From Ophiobolus disseminans (Eukaryota; Ascomycota; Dothideomycetes; Pleosporales; Phaeosphaeriaceae): DNA of 64,000 nucleotides. The DNA lies in contig MU006220.1 in NCBI GenBank assembly GCA_010093685.1, positions 465,502 to 529,501 on the forward strand. Direction: 5' to 3'. Positions 43,851 to 54,679 of this stretch are shown piece by piece. Numbering within the stretch: the stretch's first letter is position 1; each line of letters opens with the position of its first letter. The position numbers and the translations under genes were made by a program. The notes below the pieces were generated by a model that did no database searches, was not told the DNA's origin, and saw only the letters and a list, made by a program, of their open reading frames with translations.

Positions 43851-46010
43851 CTACAGTGAGCCTCTCGACACTGGCTTAACAGACACAGCCTCCAGACGCC
43901 CGTTCCTCTCACTCCTTCGAATCACAACCGGACTCTCATGAAACCCGCTGCTCTTCACACTCTTCCTGACCTCCTCATCCGTCGCCATCGTCCCGTGCTG
44001 GACCGCAGCAGCCGTGTCATTCGACACAACCTGCGCGACCGCTTGCCACGCGTTGCCCAACAGACTGACTTCTGTCTTCATGAAGAACAGCACAAGCGCA
44101 AACACTACCAATACGAAATGTAACACCAACAGTCCTGCGACCGCCGCGAAATGCTTCCATGTGAGCGGAATGTAACGTTGCTCTGTCATCGAATACGTTG
44201 CCGTCACGTTGAGGTCGTAATTCGCGAACCAGTCATAATATGCAGTCTGCATGACAATGTGCGTAACGGCCTGCAGCGCCTTTGCGGGATTGTTTGTGCG
44301 GTTGAGGATGTCCTGCGTGACCCACATGTGATTTCTGTGGATGGCATCCGCAAAGTCTGCCTTGGGTGTAAGGATAAAAGAGTCATTCATGCCACCAGCA
44401 TAGTTCCAGGGTTTGTTCTTGTCGAGCGAGCCGTGGATCATGGGCTGATATTTTGTCGTCTTGTATGCCGTGGGCGCACGAGTGGAGTTCCACGAGGTGG
44501 CTGGTGCCTGGAGGGAGAGGACACCACGCTCTTCTTGCGAGAAAGCACGGGTCGCCTCGAAACCGGCTTCTTCGAGGTCTGCGGCACCGAGGGCGTCTAA
44601 TTGGAGGCGTGACCATCCTGTCTCATATTTTCGTGTGGCGGGGTCCCAGTAGATGGAGTTATCTGTGGTGATTGTGCTTCGCGAACCCAATACTTCGACA
44701 TCATAAACGTCTGGTTTGGGGTTGAGTAAGCAGAGACTGACATCAACAGTCATGTTGGCGTGTCCAATCTTTGCCCAAGCTCCATCGGGGGATTCGAGTT
44801 GACGAAGGGGAAGGACGACCGTCTCCTCTTTGTCTGCAACCATCTGCAACCACTGCTCTTCAACGTTCCATGCAGAGGTGACGTTGAAGATGAGCCAGAC
44901 ATTAGTCTCATGTGTTCGAGTATCGTCCTCGGGCAATATTCCGCCTCGAAGTTCGCCAGACCCTAGGTCGAGTCGACAAAGCGATGCGTACCAGTAGCCG
45001 GAATGCTGCACATGCCAGTAATGTGGCATAGTGCAATTGAAGCCTGTTTGGTAGCCATGCTGAACAATATCAGAATGTGTATTGTTGAAATTGATATTGG
45101 CGCTGAGTGTGTCATCCGAGTGCGCGGGGATGCGAAACTCGGCGTTTGTCAATGTTGGCTTCACACATACAACTCTTTCGTCCACGACCGTCATGGGACC
45201 TGAGTACGACAGAATGTTCTCTCGGAGAGTTGCGTTGTTGAAGGGAAGGAAACCTCGGTAGGTCGCTCCCGAGTCGATGTAGTTTGTTCCCTGTGTCCCA
45301 TTTTGCTTGTATTCGGCAAAGGCCGGGTACGATGGCTGACTGGACCTCCAGAAATCACTCCCAACCGTCGGGGCGCTCTCTCTCGACGCATCGATTCCCC
45401 AATTGACGGCACGTTCTTGGGGGTCAAGAACAACTGAGGGATTCCCGAAGTCGGCCAGGAGCATCGTCGACATGAATTGCAGGGCCAGAGCGTTGAGTAT
45501 GGTGATGACAATGATGAAGGAATATCCCAACTGCGTTCCTTTGGTGATAGTATGGAAGACATTCCAAATAAGCGCCTGAGGGCCAGTGTTGGCGCAGCGA
45601 ATCATAGACAGCATCGGGAAATCCTCGTTCGAGGCTCCAACTCTTTCTAGAATCAAGGCAGCCATGATAGCAGCGAAAACACACAGCTGGGCAGCTAGAG
45701 CAACGCGGACCAACAATGTAGCTATTGTGACAACACGGGACGTGTAGTCTTTGCGGACAATGTCTATCCAGAGTCGAGGCTGATGTTCAGAAGTCCCCTG
45801 TTTCAGTGATACAACCCAGACGAAGACGAGAAATGCGACGGAGAGGAGTATGACAATTGTCCCAATGGCCAAAACCCAGATATTGTATGCACCTAGCTTC
45901 TCCCATTTTGTTCTCCTCTTCTCTGTCGTAGGGGGTAAGGACGAGACATCTTGATCGACTTGTTGGACAGATTCATAAGGGGCTTTTTCGATATCGTCGG
46001 ATCCAGCCAT
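43851..46010 (-). CDS. Four-helix membrane protein of unknown function
   Basis: This single-exon gene encodes 719 residues and is not a family I recognise. Three hydrophobic helices lie at about 44-68, 93-121 and 160-182, and a fourth near 615-640 (LLVLHFVLVVFALVLFF). The roughly 430-residue loop between helices 3 and 4 is rich in Asn-x-Ser/Thr sites (NNAT, NNT, NVT, NMT, NST, NDS, NRT), several aromatic residues and a few Cys, as in a glycosylated lumenal or extracellular domain. The N-terminus is acidic and the C-terminus is a charged cytosolic-type tail. The layout resembles large fungal plasma-membrane proteins of unknown role. Its promoter side faces the pogo-type transposon. Confidence 0.8.
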   Translation of the reverse strand: MAGSDDIEKAPYESVQQVDQDVSSLPPTTEKRRTKWEKLGAYNIWVLAIGTIVILLSVAFLVFVWVVSLKQGTSEHQPRLWIDIVRKDYTSRVVTIATLLVRVALAAQLCVFAAIMAALILERVGASNEDFPMLSMIRCANTGPQALIWNVFHTITKGTQLGYSFIIVITILNALALQFMSTMLLADFGNPSVVLDPQERAVNWGIDASRESAPTVGSDFWRSSQPSYPAFAEYKQNGTQGTNYIDSGATYRGFLPFNNATLRENILSYSGPMTVVDERVVCVKPTLTNAEFRIPAHSDDTLSANINFNNTHSDIVQHGYQTGFNCTMPHYWHVQHSGYWYASLCRLDLGSGELRGGILPEDDTRTHETNVWLIFNVTSAWNVEEQWLQMVADKEETVVLPLRQLESPDGAWAKIGHANMTVDVSLCLLNPKPDVYDVEVLGSRSTITTDNSIYWDPATRKYETGWSRLQLDALGAADLEEAGFEATRAFSQEERGVLSLQAPATSWNSTRAPTAYKTTKYQPMIHGSLDKNKPWNYAGGMNDSFILTPKADFADAIHRNHMWVTQDILNRTNNPAKALQAVTHIVMQTAYYDWFANYDLNVTATYSMTEQRYIPLTWKHFAAVAGLLVLHFVLVVFALVLFFMKTEVSLLGNAWQAVAQVVSNDTAAAVQHGTMATDEEVRKSVKSSGFHESPVVIRRSERNGRLEAVSVKPVSRGSL

Positions 46011-46780
46011 GCTGGCGGTTCGATGGGGCGTCTAGGGATGAGAAAAGTAGGTCGACCTCGGGAGTATGAAAAGTCAACCGCAGGCGGTCGCCTATGTACC
46101 TCACTTGTTTTTGGAGGTCCATGTTGCCCAGAAACAGTGGCGTGAATCGAGGCGGCGCCTCAAGCTTCGCTATGGCGCAAAGCGGTAAATTTAGTCGACG
46201 AGCTGAGCTGGCTTACGATGCGCCACAATTTAGCACGATCTTGTACGAGTGTCCAGTCTTCCTGCCCTATATTTCGCTGTGCAACACTGCAAAAGCTGAC
46301 GTCGGTTAGTTTTCTACGATGTTTATTGTCACACCACTCCATCCAGGACACGGATAACTGAATTCAGTTCTGATCGACATTTCGAAGAGAAAAGCGTCGT
46401 GCGGCATACCCGTGCGCTACACCAGCCTCAGCCAGCCATTCCCCTGCCAAGCCCAAGTTGAGGAGAGGTCTAGACGCAATCAAGTCCGACCTCATGCGCG
46501 CTTTGACTGGCAGTCCCAATTGCGACTCGGTAAAACAAAAGAACAGACCACAGGCGCTCTCGTTGTCGGGAGTGTCGGACATCGGTCCTGAGCCTTTTTG
46601 ATTGATTCAGAGAAATTGAGGGGGCTTGAGACGGTTACAAACACTCCACAAACGGTCCTGAATTCGATGAGAGATGTGTGTAGATTGGCAATATAGTATC
46701 CGACATGTCATGTCTGGTAGCGATGTTGGAAGCACTTAGGGGGGTAGTTTGAGACGCAGGCACGTGTAGGCTTATCGATA
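46011..46780. promoter_or_regulatory. Upstream region of the membrane protein gene, ending at a transposon
   Basis: These 770 bp hold only short frames. Together with 48887-48992 they were originally one divergent promoter region of about 0.9 kb shared with the FMP46-like gene, now split by the transposon. Confidence 0.5.
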
Positions 46781-46933
46781 CCGAGCTAACCGGCGTGGCG
46801 AGCCGCTCGGCGTGGCGAGCCACTTTGAACACCAACACCAGCACCAAACTTGAGGCTATTGAGCTATGTACAATCGCTACTATCGCAACGTTTTCTAGTG
46901 TTGAGTTCTAGAGGCCTTAATTGATATATATAG

Positions 46934-48794
46934 CTATCTATATTTTGCTGGGAGCTTGATTGCTCGGCCGTGCCGTGATTGAGATGGTGGTGGGCCTGCT
47001 GCAGCACCTGAGGCATCATCACCACTCTGAGGCTGCGCAGCTGCTCTCTTTTTTGAGCCTGCCTTAGTAGCTGCCTTGAGGTCTCTCCTCTTGCCTCTTT
47101 GGGCAGTTTTTTGAGCTTGCTGGAGTCGTTGTTGAGTCCTACAAGCTGCCTGCCGTAAGGCTCGATCAGCAGCCTTATGAGCCTTCTCCTCCTGCCTTAT
47201 TATTTGAGCTGCTGCCCTTGCTGCACGCTTCTGTTGAGCTGCCTGAAGCTTCTCCTGCTTCTTCACTTCACGTAGGCGAGCTGCCTCAGCTCTCTGGTGT
47301 TGTAGTTGCTCTTGTTCAAGCCCTTGTTGAAGCAGGCGATCACGTGCCTCATTCACCTTCCTTGGGGACCAGAATTTAGCTCCACCGTGATAGTCCTCCT
47401 CTGCCTCTAGAGGCAGAGCCTTGCCTCGCTTTCTACGCTGCCTCTCATTAACAAGAGCTTGCATAAGGCCTTGAGCCTCGTGTGTGAGGAGGCTTTTCTG
47501 AACTGAGATAGAATGGAAGGCTCGGCTGAGCTTTTGAGCTCGTGGATCACTTCTATCACATACTACCTGGCGTAGAACGCGCTCAGTTTTCCGCCAGTCT
47601 GAGGCGCTCAAGGCTGAGGAGTCGCTATCACTTGATTGGCCGGATTGAGCTGGCTGATTGAATCGTTTGAGTATCACCTCTGGGTTGAGAGGTGAGAGGC
47701 CAGTCGCTTCAAAAGCCTTAAGTATAGTCTCTTTCTTGAACAAGGCCTCCCAGGCAGCCATAAACATAGGATAGAAGTCCCTCTTACTCATAGATGTAAG
47801 CCCTTAGCACCTCTCCATGAACGCAGCAACCTGGTTTGAGTAGGCTGTTGAGAATGGCTTGAACATGACAACGTCAAGCGGCTAGAGGGTATGAGTTGAA
47901 TGAGGTGGGTACACTGCAAGGAGGATTCTATTCCGATCGCAGTACTCAATAAAATCCATCGTGAGATGAGATCCATGGCCATCAAGGATAAGTAATCAAT
48001 AGCTCCGCCCTGCCTTCTCCTTCATAGATCGATCAAACACTTGTTTGAGCCAGGATAGCCCTATATCGTTGTTCGTCCAGCCAGAAGGTGAGGAGGATAT
48101 ATATACTTGATCCTCAGGTCTNNNNNNNNNNNNNNNNNNNNNNNNNNNNNNNNNNNNNNNNNNNNNNNNNNNNNNNNNNNNNNNNNNNNNNNNNNNNNNN
48201 NNNNNNNNNNNNNNNNNNNNNNNNNNNNNNNNNNNNNNNNNNNNNNNNNNNNNNNNNNNNNNNNNNNNNNNNNNNNNNNNNNNNNNNNNNNNNNNNNNNN
48301 NNNNNNNNNNNNNNNNNNNNNNNNNNNNNNNNNNNNNNNNNNNNNNNNNNNNNNNNNNNNNNNNNNNNNNNNNNNNNNNNNNNNNNNNNNNNNNNNNNNN
48401 NNNNNNNNNNNNNNNNNNNNNNNNNNNNNNNATCAATCCCAGTCACCCAGCGTGAGATGAGATGGACGTTGTAGCGCTGGACAAAGCGATTAACCCAGCC
48501 TGTTCCTAGCTCTTTTTTCGTGATATCTGAAGCAAAGCGTCGTATCATAGGCCGTGAGGGAGGTAAGCCTTGCCTTGTAAGGCGCTCTATATAGCGTAGG
48601 AGCTCCTTCTCTTGCTGGGGGTGGAGCGCTTGCTGGTTTTCTGCTTTGGTGCGGCATGAGGCTTGGATGCCTTGATGCCTCCGCGCGAGCGTTGTACGAT
48701 CACAGTGATACTTTGCTGCAATTTGGCGATAGCTGAACTTCTCTCCAGGCTTCAGCGATTCTATAGCTGCAAGCGCAGCCTCAATTGAGCTCAT
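46934..48794 (-). pseudogene. Pogo-type DDE transposase with three nonsense codons and a gap
   Basis: The start is MSSIEAALAAIESL at 48794. The helix-turn-helix region (FSYRQIAAKYHCDRTTLARR) and the CENP-B/Tc5-type DNA-binding part (LTRQGLPPSRPMIRRFA, then GWVNRFVQRYN) are intact. The first catalytic Asp lies in the N gap. Downstream are SSSPSGWTNNDIGL, the second Asp motif ILDGHGSH and the third-Asp region YPPHSTHTL...PLDVV. The C-terminal third is a Gln/Arg/Ala-rich coiled coil ending in SRHGRAIKLPAKYR. Stops at 48000-47998 (TGA), 47884-47882 (TAG) and 47806-47804 (TAA) are each one C-to-T change from Arg or Gln. The frame shift across the gap probably reflects the estimated N length. Confidence 0.88.
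48122..48431. other. Assembly gap (310 N) inside the transposase
   Basis: The missing part should encode roughly 100 residues including the first catalytic Asp, about the size of the N run. A repeat-caused assembly break is likely because other copies of the element would share this sequence. Confidence 0.95.
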
Positions 48795-48992
48795 ATTGGT
48801 GGAGTTATCGCGTGTTGAAGTTTAGTTGTTGTCGTGGTGGGGTGGCTCGCCACGCCGAGCGGCTCGCCACGCCGGTTAGCTCGGTAGGCCGACCAACGTC
48901 ACCGACCTAGCTTCACCATTGAGCTCAGAGCTGCCCGGGCGAACCAAACAACGTTGTCCAACCCTCAGCTGCAACGTGCCCAAACAGCAGCC

Positions 48993-49590
48993 ATGTTCAA
49001 GCGATTCTTCGGAGAAGTACTGCACCCGGCCGTTGAATAAGTCATCGAAACTAAGAGACAACGAAGCACGGCGCGAAGAATGTCATCACGCTCTTCCACA
49101 AACCCAACAACGAGGCATCGACCCGCGTCCTCACCCTCCTCAAGCAAGCGCGCGCCCAATCAGTAGCCCATGCGACCGAGGACCAGGCCAGCTCCCACCA
49201 AGCACAAGACAAGGCGGAGAGGACAGAGTTCGAGCTGGACGTGACCGAGGCACCCCCCACAAGCGACCAGCTCAAGAATATCCTGGAATACCTTGGCGGC
49301 TCTGCTAGCAAGGTCATCGAGGGAGCTTCAGACGAGTCGGATGCGCTGAGGCGGCTCAAAGCGGACGGTAACACATTCCAGCGGCCACTAGTAAGTAATC
49401 CGCGTTGTGCGCAGTTGACCGACGTTGATCCTCGTAGGTGGTGGACTGGAATCAAGGCAAAGCTGGTATGTTCATACTACTCATGTTAGGTTCAATTGAT
49501 GTCTGACATGCACGCGCAGTTGCTGGCGAGAGCGAGTCCGAGATCATGAGGCTGGTGCGATCAATTCCCAAGGAGACGGACAAGGTATAG
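48993..49590 (+). CDS. FMP46: Fmp46-like mitochondrial thioredoxin-fold protein (DUF1687)
   Basis: Four exons are inferred: 48993-49016, 49067-49390, 49438-49465 and 49520-49590. They give 148 residues, normal for the family. The protein starts MFKRFFGE and continues NVITLFHKPNNEASTRVLTL, FELDVTEAPPTSDQLKNILE and FQRPLVVDWNQGKAV, the usual DUF1687 pattern of a thioredoxin-like fold with a short targeting N-terminus. Yeast Fmp46 is a mitochondrial protein of proposed redox function. The thioredoxin-type double-Cys site is absent here (HKPNN at that position). The start codon lies 108 bp from the end of the pogo-type transposon, so most of the original promoter has been pushed about 2.1 kb away. 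Confidence 0.85.
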
Positions 49591-50124
49591 AGAACAGCTG
49601 GCCATGCTTACCGCTAGCACTGAGACACGGTCATCGCTTAAGCAACTGGTAGCTGCACACCTGCATGGTAGGGGACTGATTCTCTCAATTTCAGACTGTA
49701 AAACATGTCTCTAAGCCATTGGCTTCCACGGTTACTCCCCCAAACCACAAGGTCGTGGATACACAATCTTCTTACGTCTTCTTGATCCTCCTCGGTTTCG
49801 ACTGCTGTGAATGTCGTGTTGTTTCCCTTTGCATAATCACAGCTGTTCCCAGAGAATGAGATCCGTGAGGGTCGTGGTTGCTATAGCGCTCCGCTGTTGT
49901 CACCGCCAAAGAGCGCCAAGAGCCGCTCTTTCCTCTCGAGCTTTCCACAACACCAAATTCCGCCTCTCACCTGCTCGCACCTGCTTAACTATAGAAAACT
50001 CCGAGCGCGCCTTCCCCATCGAGTAGCGGCGCCACATGACCCCTTCCCTTCTTGCAGAGATTCCGGCACCATCTCCTTCCCTCAACGTCAACCACCGTTG
50101 GATGTCACGATAGTGCGTCTAATC
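49591..50124. promoter_or_regulatory. Intergenic and 5' leader of the RRM-containing gene
   Basis: This 534-bp stretch separates co-oriented genes. An open frame continues upstream from 50125 to 49897 but without an ATG, so it is read as 5' leader. CT-rich stretches near 49,920-50,090 resemble fungal transcription start regions. Confidence 0.45.
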
Positions 50125-53100
50125 ATGCCTGAGCCGCTTGCGCCTCCAGCCCATTCGCCGCACCTATCAGCCGCATCCAAGGAGAGTGTTGTTGCTACAG
50201 ACGCCATGTCGGCCCATCGTCCTGGACGCGCTCTGTTCTCGACGCAGCTGGGCGACCGCCCTCATCGCCTGGCACCCGGCCCACCTTACCCCCCGATTGT
50301 CGTCCGCAGCGGCTCAAGGATTGCGGCCGTGGCAGAGGCTGCTATGTACTGGCGCGGCAAGTTTCCCCGCCAGGCGATGGGCATATTGCCCGGCTGCGAC
50401 TGGCAGATCGAGGACTTCTGGGACGCCAAGGACATCCAGCTCGACACACGTGAGCACTACCTGGCCGTTCTCAAGTTCCTGTCGGAGCAAAACGTTGTTT
50501 GGGCGAGGAACTTCGCCACAGAGTGGTTCCGGGCACACCCAGAGCACGCGGCCAAGACTGTCGGACAGTCCAACATGGCCAGCATGTGCGACCCCACCAA
50601 CCCCCAGGATATCGTCAACAAGGTCTTCATCTACGGCGAGAGCGAGAAGCACCCGCCGGCCTTCTTGTGGCAAGCCGCCCTGACGATGCGTACCACGATG
50701 CTCGAGATGCGCGCTGAGCAGAAGAAGTCGACTCCGCCCGACGACACCAAGACGGCAGCCGGTGCTCCGCCAGCCAAGGCAACAAGTAAAGCGAACCGCA
50801 AGGTGACTCGTTCTCGACCGCAACGGCTGACCGCGTCGACAGAGCCCTCCCCGCCAACCGCACCGTCGAAGCAGCACGTCGCACACCCGCCCAAGCGCGC
50901 GCCATCGTACGGCACGTCGCAGCCAGGCACCCACCACGGACAGCCCATGGGCGCCATCATGGCCCATATGCCGCCTTTCGCCATGGCGTCTCCCAACGTG
51001 GGCACGCAGCCTCTCTACAGCGTCAATGGCCAACGGTTCGATCCTTCATTCGCCGCACGTATGGCGTTTAATGCATACAGTGAGAACCGCTCTCGTGTAA
51101 ACTCTGGTTCTCATGCCCCGCGGCTGCCCTCAGGTACAATGTCCAACACGCACACTCCGCACTTCAACAATGCCGCATTGGCAATGGGTCTGCCGGGCAT
51201 CGCGCCTCAACATCCGGGGCAGTACGGACAGATGTCGCCGTCCGTTCATCCTGCCCAGCTCTCTTATCCCAGCATAAATGCTCCGGGCATAGTCCCAGGC
51301 ATACACGTGCAGGGCTCTAACATGCCACCAATGTACACCCAACAGGGTTTTTATGATCGTACGCCACGAGGTATGGGAGACATGACGAACAATGCACAAT
51401 ATCCGCAAAACATGCCGCCTCATGTCATAGCTATGCAGCAACAGGGGAATCGTCGCAACAGCGTCTACGGAAATAGCGGCGGCGGGCTCTACGATCCATA
51501 CAATGGCACTAAACATGGTTTCGGTGACAACAAGAAGACAGATCGAGGCGGGCATGCGGATCAGCCCGGCCGGTCACGCAAGTTCTCCGCTGCCGACAAC
51601 CGTCCCCGAACTGGCAGCTATAGCTACAATCGTACTGACACCAGACCCACAAGTGACACGTGGTACCCACAGTATGGCCCCAAGTCTCGTAGGTTGGATA
51701 ATCCACAGGTGATAAACGACAAAGTCTACGGCTGCAGCGAGAAATGGATCGGCCCAGAAAACAACAGTGTCAATGAACTCTTCGTTAATGATCTATTCGA
51801 CGACGTGTCGCCGGAGGAAGTGATGGGAATGTTCACGCACATGGTCGCCATCACTCCGCTTAGGGCCCACGTCACGTCGACCTCGACTGGCAATCGTAGC
51901 CATGCATTCGTAACGTAAGCTTATTATCCCGGCTACCCTGGTGACACTACTAACAACCATAGCTTCCATACAGCGGCCGATGCTAGGAAGGCTCTCAATA
52001 TAGTCCGTCTCCATCCCCAGGTACGAAATGTTCCGGTTCGGGTGACTGTGCCCCGGCGCTTCTTCCAAATGCCACTTGACTCTGTCAACCAACCCCACCC
52101 CTACCAGCAGTTCAACAAACCCGTCGAGACACGTGATACAAGAAACGTAGCCCGCCTACCTTCTCAGGATGAGGGCAGTATCGTTACCAATCCCGAAGAG
52201 CAGGACGGTCAATCAATGTACTCTCCCCAGGACGTTAGAAGCGGCCTGCCAAAACAGACGAGTCGTAAGGCATCGGAAGTTGATCTCTCGGCCGGAGGGA
52301 GCCCGGAGAATCGAAAGATGAAGATGCGCCAGGATTCGCCGACAGAAGAACCGAAGATTCAGCTGGATGAGCCCATTGAAGAAGAGACCATACTAGACGA
52401 TGTTGCAGAATCTTTGACGGTTTTGAAACCGGCAACTATGACCGAGGGTGCCTCTGAGGCAACAGCATTGGCTGGCAATCCTGCCAGAGCAACGCAACCA
52501 GCCAAATCTATGACGAGTCTAGAAGTATCTTCGACTTCTTCTTGTGCAAGCAACGCTAAGGACCAGACAAGCCATCCCACAGACGTACAGCCCTTGGCAG
52601 ATGGGGCGAAGGTAGCTATCGAAGAGCTGTTTTCACGACCTCCAGACCCAGAACAGACCCCAGCTATGGCTCGAGCCGAGCCTGAGAGCAGAGAGGTGCT
52701 CGAAGAAGTTGAGCCAACAGATGCTGCTGTTGAGGTTTCAACCCAACCAACATATGAAGTTCCTCAGACATCGCAAGGCTCTACCGAGGTCCAGCAAGCA
52801 GAGCACAAGGAACCGATCGTGGTCGACAACAAGTCGGTACCCGAGACTGCCGTTTCGGATGATGGGGTAGTAGCTGAATCAAGTTTCATCTCCGCACAAG
52901 AAGATGTTGCGGTTCTTCGAAAATCCTCGGTAAACCTTAGACTGGAACCAGGTATTGCGAACCACGGATCTGAGCGCTCCGTACCCTCCGAAACTGAAAA
53001 ACTTTCACATGAAGATTCTGCCTCCCGGCCAATCTATCCGACTTCAGAGGTTATTCTACCACCGTCAACTACCTCAGCTCCCGCAAAACACAAGGAGGTT

Positions 53101-54679
53101 GCGTCGACAAACACCACTGATATGGACGTGATGGATACGACCACAAGTATCAAGGACGCAAAGGATGATCAGGATACCAGTGTACTTACTAGTGACGTTA
53201 CAACAGTATCTACAGCTTCGGTGCAGCCATCCGGCGATGTTATGAAGAAGAGTGGTCCACAGCAGACTCCCTCACTCAATCCGTTCGCAAGAAAGCCCAA
53301 GGTACAGCGACATAAGGAGAAGGTCTTAACGAAGAAGGAAAAGAAGAAACTAGAACAGGAGGAGAAGGCAGCCAAGGCGAGAACTGGAAAGGCTGCCTCC
53401 GCCTCCGACCCGGAGGACCAAGCAACGACACTCACCTCAGCCGGCTTGGAGGCAGACGCAGAATCCACCGCAGAGGTCAGCAAAACTGGCCCCGCAACAG
53501 ACGACGCCGCGGATAGTGCAACTAGTACAGGCGAAGGAAAGAATCAGGCTGCTGTGGTGGTCACCTTGGATCAGGCCTCGAAGGATGAGAGCAAGAACGA
53601 TGTTTCTGGTAAGCAGACTGGGGGTACTACCACCACCATCATCCCCAACGAGACCGGCTCAGTAACTCTTAAGGCGGAAGTGGCGCACGAAGCCCCGACA
53701 GCGCAGGACCTGTCGACCGCGACCGCTCTTCTAACCCTTGCATCGTCTCCTGAGCGCGACATTCCAGCTCGGCCTGACGACGGTATGCACGAGTCAATCT
53801 TGGCCAAACACGAGGTGAAGGTGGATGATCTTTCGACCGTTCCGAAAAAGAAGAAAGCTATACCTGCTATTGCGAACCTAATTCTGCAACCATCATCCAC
53901 CCCTAAACGAGGGAGTCAAACAAGCTCAACTGCCACTGTCAGCCCCACGAACAACTCCACGATTAATCAAAATACTTTGTCAAGTAAGTCACCGCATCTA
54001 GACACTGCGCAATTCAATTACTCACCGAGCCGTACAGATATGTCTCCAGTTAGGCGTGAGTCCAACGCTGCATCCGTCTCTAGCTCTGTTACTCTGAATA
54101 TGGGCGATACCGCTGTGCTTTCCCCCTCACCTACAGCGGAAAACTTCTTCACGCCACTGCAAACCCCCGCTACCATTCCAACCACTGCCCAAGATCAAGC
54201 TCCCAAGGCTAAGAAGAAGAAAAACAAGAAAAAGAAGAAAGCTGCCGCTACTGTCACCGTTGAGGCATCAGGGACTAATTCACCTGCTGCATCTATCATT
54301 GCTTCCCATAACGGTACCACAGCGGTGTCTGTCAGCAACTGTTCTCCCCCGAGTTCCGGTGCCGACACAGACAGCCCCTCGCACGGCCCCAACCCCTTCG
54401 GCGAACAAATGTCTCATATAGACGCTATCCGAAAAGAGGCCAAGAATCCCGACTCTTTTTACAATCGTATCAACCGCTCAAGGGAGGAGGAGACTGCCAA
54501 AAATGAGAAGCATGACAAGGACTACGAGCAGCTAAAGGTATGCACGAATTCCTACATCCGTGGTTGGAAAACAATTGGCTAACCTCTCACAGGGATCTGC
54601 CAACTTGGCCAATACCGCAATGCGCGATATTCAGGCTTACATGAAGGAGAACCCCAGTATCTTCGAGTTCAATAATTAG
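50125..54679 (+). CDS. Large disordered protein with an RRM-like fold
   Basis: Three exons, 50125-51914, 51963-54537 and 54593-54679, give 1483 residues. The first ATG in the long frame, MPEPLAPP, is chosen. At about 75-145 lies a compact, probably conserved helical region (YWRGKFPRQAMGILPGCDW, then LAVLKFLSEQNVVWARNF). At about 551-625 an RRM-like domain is visible: LFVNDLFDDVSPEEV as the RNP2 side, SHAFVTF as the RNP1 side and DARKALN as the last helix. The first intron cuts this domain just after AFVT. The rest is Ser/Thr/Glu-rich low-order sequence with a poly-Lys block near 1345 and a short ordered C-terminus (MRDIQAYMKENPSIFEFNN). RNA binding is an inference; the family is not recognised. 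Confidence 0.8.

Larger units (their letters stand above)
46781..48884 (-). mobile_element. Pogo/Fot1-type DNA transposon with perfect TIRs
   Basis: The ends are perfect 43-bp inverted repeats (46781-46823 and 48842-48884) starting CCGAGCTAACCGGCGTGGCG. Within each, the segment CGGCGTGGCGAGCC occurs twice. TA target duplications flank it (46779-46780 and 48885-48886). It encodes a pogo-type transposase on the minus strand. It is far less mutated than the left-hand island, suggesting a later arrival. The total length (2104 bp) includes a 310-N gap. Confidence 0.95.

Noticed and set aside
49897..50124. Start of the RRM-containing protein at 49897
   Set aside because: The open frame there begins without ATG; the first ATG in frame is at 50125.
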